This document shows, piece by piece, positions 62,666 through 64,000 of a stretch of 64,000 nt of DNA. The stretch lies in the NCBI GenBank assembly GCA_003569365.1, contig BGOS01000011.1, positions 1 to 64,000 of the forward strand. Direction: 5' to 3'. Origin of the DNA: Anaerolineaceae bacterium (GTDB taxonomy: Bacteria > Chloroflexota > Anaerolineae > Anaerolineales > UBA11657). The notes under the pieces were generated by a model. It was given only the letters and a program-made list of their open reading frames with translations, had not been told where the DNA came from and made no database searches. The translations under genes and the position numbers were made by a program. The stretch's first letter is position 1, and every line of letters begins with the position of its first letter.

Positions 62666-64000
62666 ATGACCGCCCTGCCTGCGACGCGCCCGCGCCCCTG
62701 GCTGGCGTTGGGCGGGCTGCTTGCATTGCTGCTGCCCGCATGCTGGCCGTATCTGGCGGGGGAACTGCCGCGCACCAATGACACCGAGGCGCTGGTGTTC
62801 CGCGCGTTTGCGCTGCTGCAGTCACTGCGCGCCGGGGACTGGCTGCCACGCTGGGCACCACAGCTTGTGCATGGCTATGGCTATCCGGTCTTTCATTATT
62901 TTCCAAACCTGACTTTCTATCTGCTGGCGGGCGTGCATCTCGTTAGTGGCAGCAGCTTGCTGGCTGCCTATCGGTTGGTGATGTGCGCAGCAATTGCAGC
63001 CGCTGCACTGGGGGCGTGGCAGCTCGGCCGCACGCTGTGGGGCAGTGAGACTGCCGGCTTGCTCGCGGCCGCGGCGTACATTTACTCGCCATATATTTTG
63101 TACACCGCGCATGTGCGCGGCGGCCTGCCGGAAGTGCTGGCATTGGCAGCGCTGCCATGGGCGCTGGAACGCTGGATAGCGGCCGCCAGCGGCAGCCGCC
63201 GGGCGCTGCTTGCGGGCGGCGCACTGTATGCCGCAATGATTCTTTCGCATGGCGGCACTGCGCTGCAAGCTTCAGTTCCATTGGCGCTTGGCGCAGTTTG
63301 GCTGGGGCGCAGTGCCGGGCTTTGGCGCGCCGCGCGCAGCGTTGCGCAGTGCGCGCTACTGGGATTGGCGCTGGCAGCATTCCAGTGGCTGCCCGCACTT
63401 TTGGAGATTGAATACGCACAGGTGCAGCAGGGCTACGGCGCCACCAACATTCGCTATGACCTGAACTTTATCGGCATCACAGATTTGTTTACCTATCCGC
63501 GCCTGCCGCTGAATGGCGATTTGCTGAACCCGCCGGTGCTGCGCCCGCTGGGGTTGATTGCGCTGGGTGCTGCGCTGGCCACGCTGCTTTGGCGCCGCCG
63601 GAATCCTGCGGCGTGGGGCTTGGCTGCGCTGGCCGGCTTGTGTGTGTATCTTGCACTGGCGCAGTCGCGCTGGGTTTGGGATGCGCTGCCACTGCTGCAG
63701 CGCACGCTGTGGCCGTGGCGTTTGCTGGGGCCGGCGGCACTGCTGCTGGCGCTGCTGGCGGCGGGAGTTGAAGCCAGTTCGGCGGGCGTTAGCCGCTGGC
63801 TGGCGCCAGTGTTGCTGCTGGCAATTGCGGCCAGCGCGCTGCCGTTTTTGTTTCCGCCGCGCGCTCCGCTAAGTGCGCCTGCAAGCAGCGCGCAGCTGGC
63901 CAACTCCGAGCTGCCGCCACTGCTGATTGGCACCACCACCACCGCCGAATACCTGCCGCGCTGGGTGACGGCGCTGCCGGACAGCAGCGCGCAGCGCGTT
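62666..64000 (+). CDS. Large multi-pass membrane protein (PTPS_related/GT-C-like), 5' part, more than 445 aa
   Basis: The gene runs off the window without a stop. It starts ATG 62666, 13 bases after the exporter. Many transmembrane helices are present, with FNGYDP-like TNDTEALVFRAFALLQSLRA, WLPRWAPQLVHGYGYPVFHY and YILYTAHVRGGLPEVLALAA. These are seen in membrane proteins annotated PTPS_related, which look like GT-C-type integral membrane glycosyltransferases. A role in transferring lipid-linked sugars is inference. It is probably in the same transcript as the exporter. Confidence 0.75.
   Translation, partial: MTALPATRPRPWLALGGLLALLLPACWPYLAGELPRTNDTEALVFRAFALLQSLRAGDWLPRWAPQLVHGYGYPVFHYFPNLTFYLLAGVHLVSGSSLLAAYRLVMCAAIAAAALGAWQLGRTLWGSETAGLLAAAAYIYSPYILYTAHVRGGLPEVLALAALPWALERWIAAASGSRRALLAGGALYAAMILSHGGTALQASVPLALGAVWLGRSAGLWRAARSVAQCALLGLALAAFQWLPALLEIEYAQVQQGYGATNIRYDLNFIGITDLFTYPRLPLNGDLLNPPVLRPLGLIALGAALATLLWRRRNPAAWGLAALAGLCVYLALAQSRWVWDALPLLQRTLWPWRLLGPAALLLALLAAGVEASSAGVSRWLAPVLLLAIAASALPFLFPPRAPLSAPASSAQLANSELPPLLIGTTTTAEYLPRWVTALPDSSAQRV

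Noticed and set aside
1-64000. CRISPR array or restriction/defence cluster.
   Set aside because: Reading through the window gave no evenly spaced short repeats and no cas, restriction or toxin-antitoxin proteins.

Overview
The window looks like a chromosomal stretch from a Chloroflexota bacterium (Anaerolineae/Caldilineae-like). This is an inference from gene content: lipoprotein solute-binding proteins with a Cys-Gln-Pro-Gln start followed by VEKEVVVTQIVEK-type linkers, a MoaD/aldehyde:ferredoxin oxidoreductase pair, a BCD/PucC-family carrier, and a mostly GC-rich sequence with GTG and TTG starts. No phage, CRISPR, transposase or rRNA genes were seen.

Layout. (1) 1-5.4 kb: surface-polysaccharide genes (decayed epimerase tail, two intact NAD-dependent epimerases, a UGM-like flavoprotein, a GT2 glycosyltransferase) and a frameshifted AAC(6')-type acetyltransferase. 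(2) 5.5-10.4 kb: asparagine synthase with a shortened C-terminus, a MoaD-like sulfur carrier, an aldehyde:ferredoxin oxidoreductase with a histone-H1-like Lys/Ala tail, and ribosomal protein L19. (3) 10.4-20.2 kb: murI, gyrA (with an unusual insert), a CinA-like/adenylyltransferase fusion, a PQQ-type sugar dehydrogenase lipoprotein with a tiny membrane peptide, a HAD phosphatase, DUF951, a double-GNAT protein and a DnaJ-like protein. (4) 20.2-35.9 kb: HtrA-type protease, three family-5 solute-binding lipoproteins, two dipeptide-type ABC permease pairs, an ATPase pair and an LD-carboxypeptidase. One binding protein (29440-31398) has its two halves in swapped order, a natural circular permutation. 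(5) 36-47.4 kb: two AT-rich glycosyltransferase islands surrounding tRNA-Lys, tsaD and an M24 peptidase. The first island is flanked by a 126-bp direct repeat made from the 3' end of a LmbE/PIG-L deacetylase gene. The second carries galE, a GT2, a methyltransferase and a GT-C-like membrane protein. selA follows. (6) 47.4-64 kb: ABC-F, LCP ligase, RecD2, YacG, a PucC-like carrier, family-5 uracil-DNA glycosylase, aldo/keto reductase, RarD, a heterodimeric ABC exporter and an incomplete large membrane protein.

How the genes work together. The transport block should capture peptides or oligosaccharides and may be linked to cell-wall turnover through LD-carboxypeptidase and glutamate racemase. 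The sugar epimerases, glycosyltransferases, LCP protein and HtrA concern envelope polymers. The MoaD/AOR pair, SelA and the PQQ enzyme point to redox cofactor metabolism.

Caveat. At least nine apparent frame breaks in six otherwise recognisable genes, several in short C or G runs, could be assembly indels or true decay. The sequence alone cannot decide.
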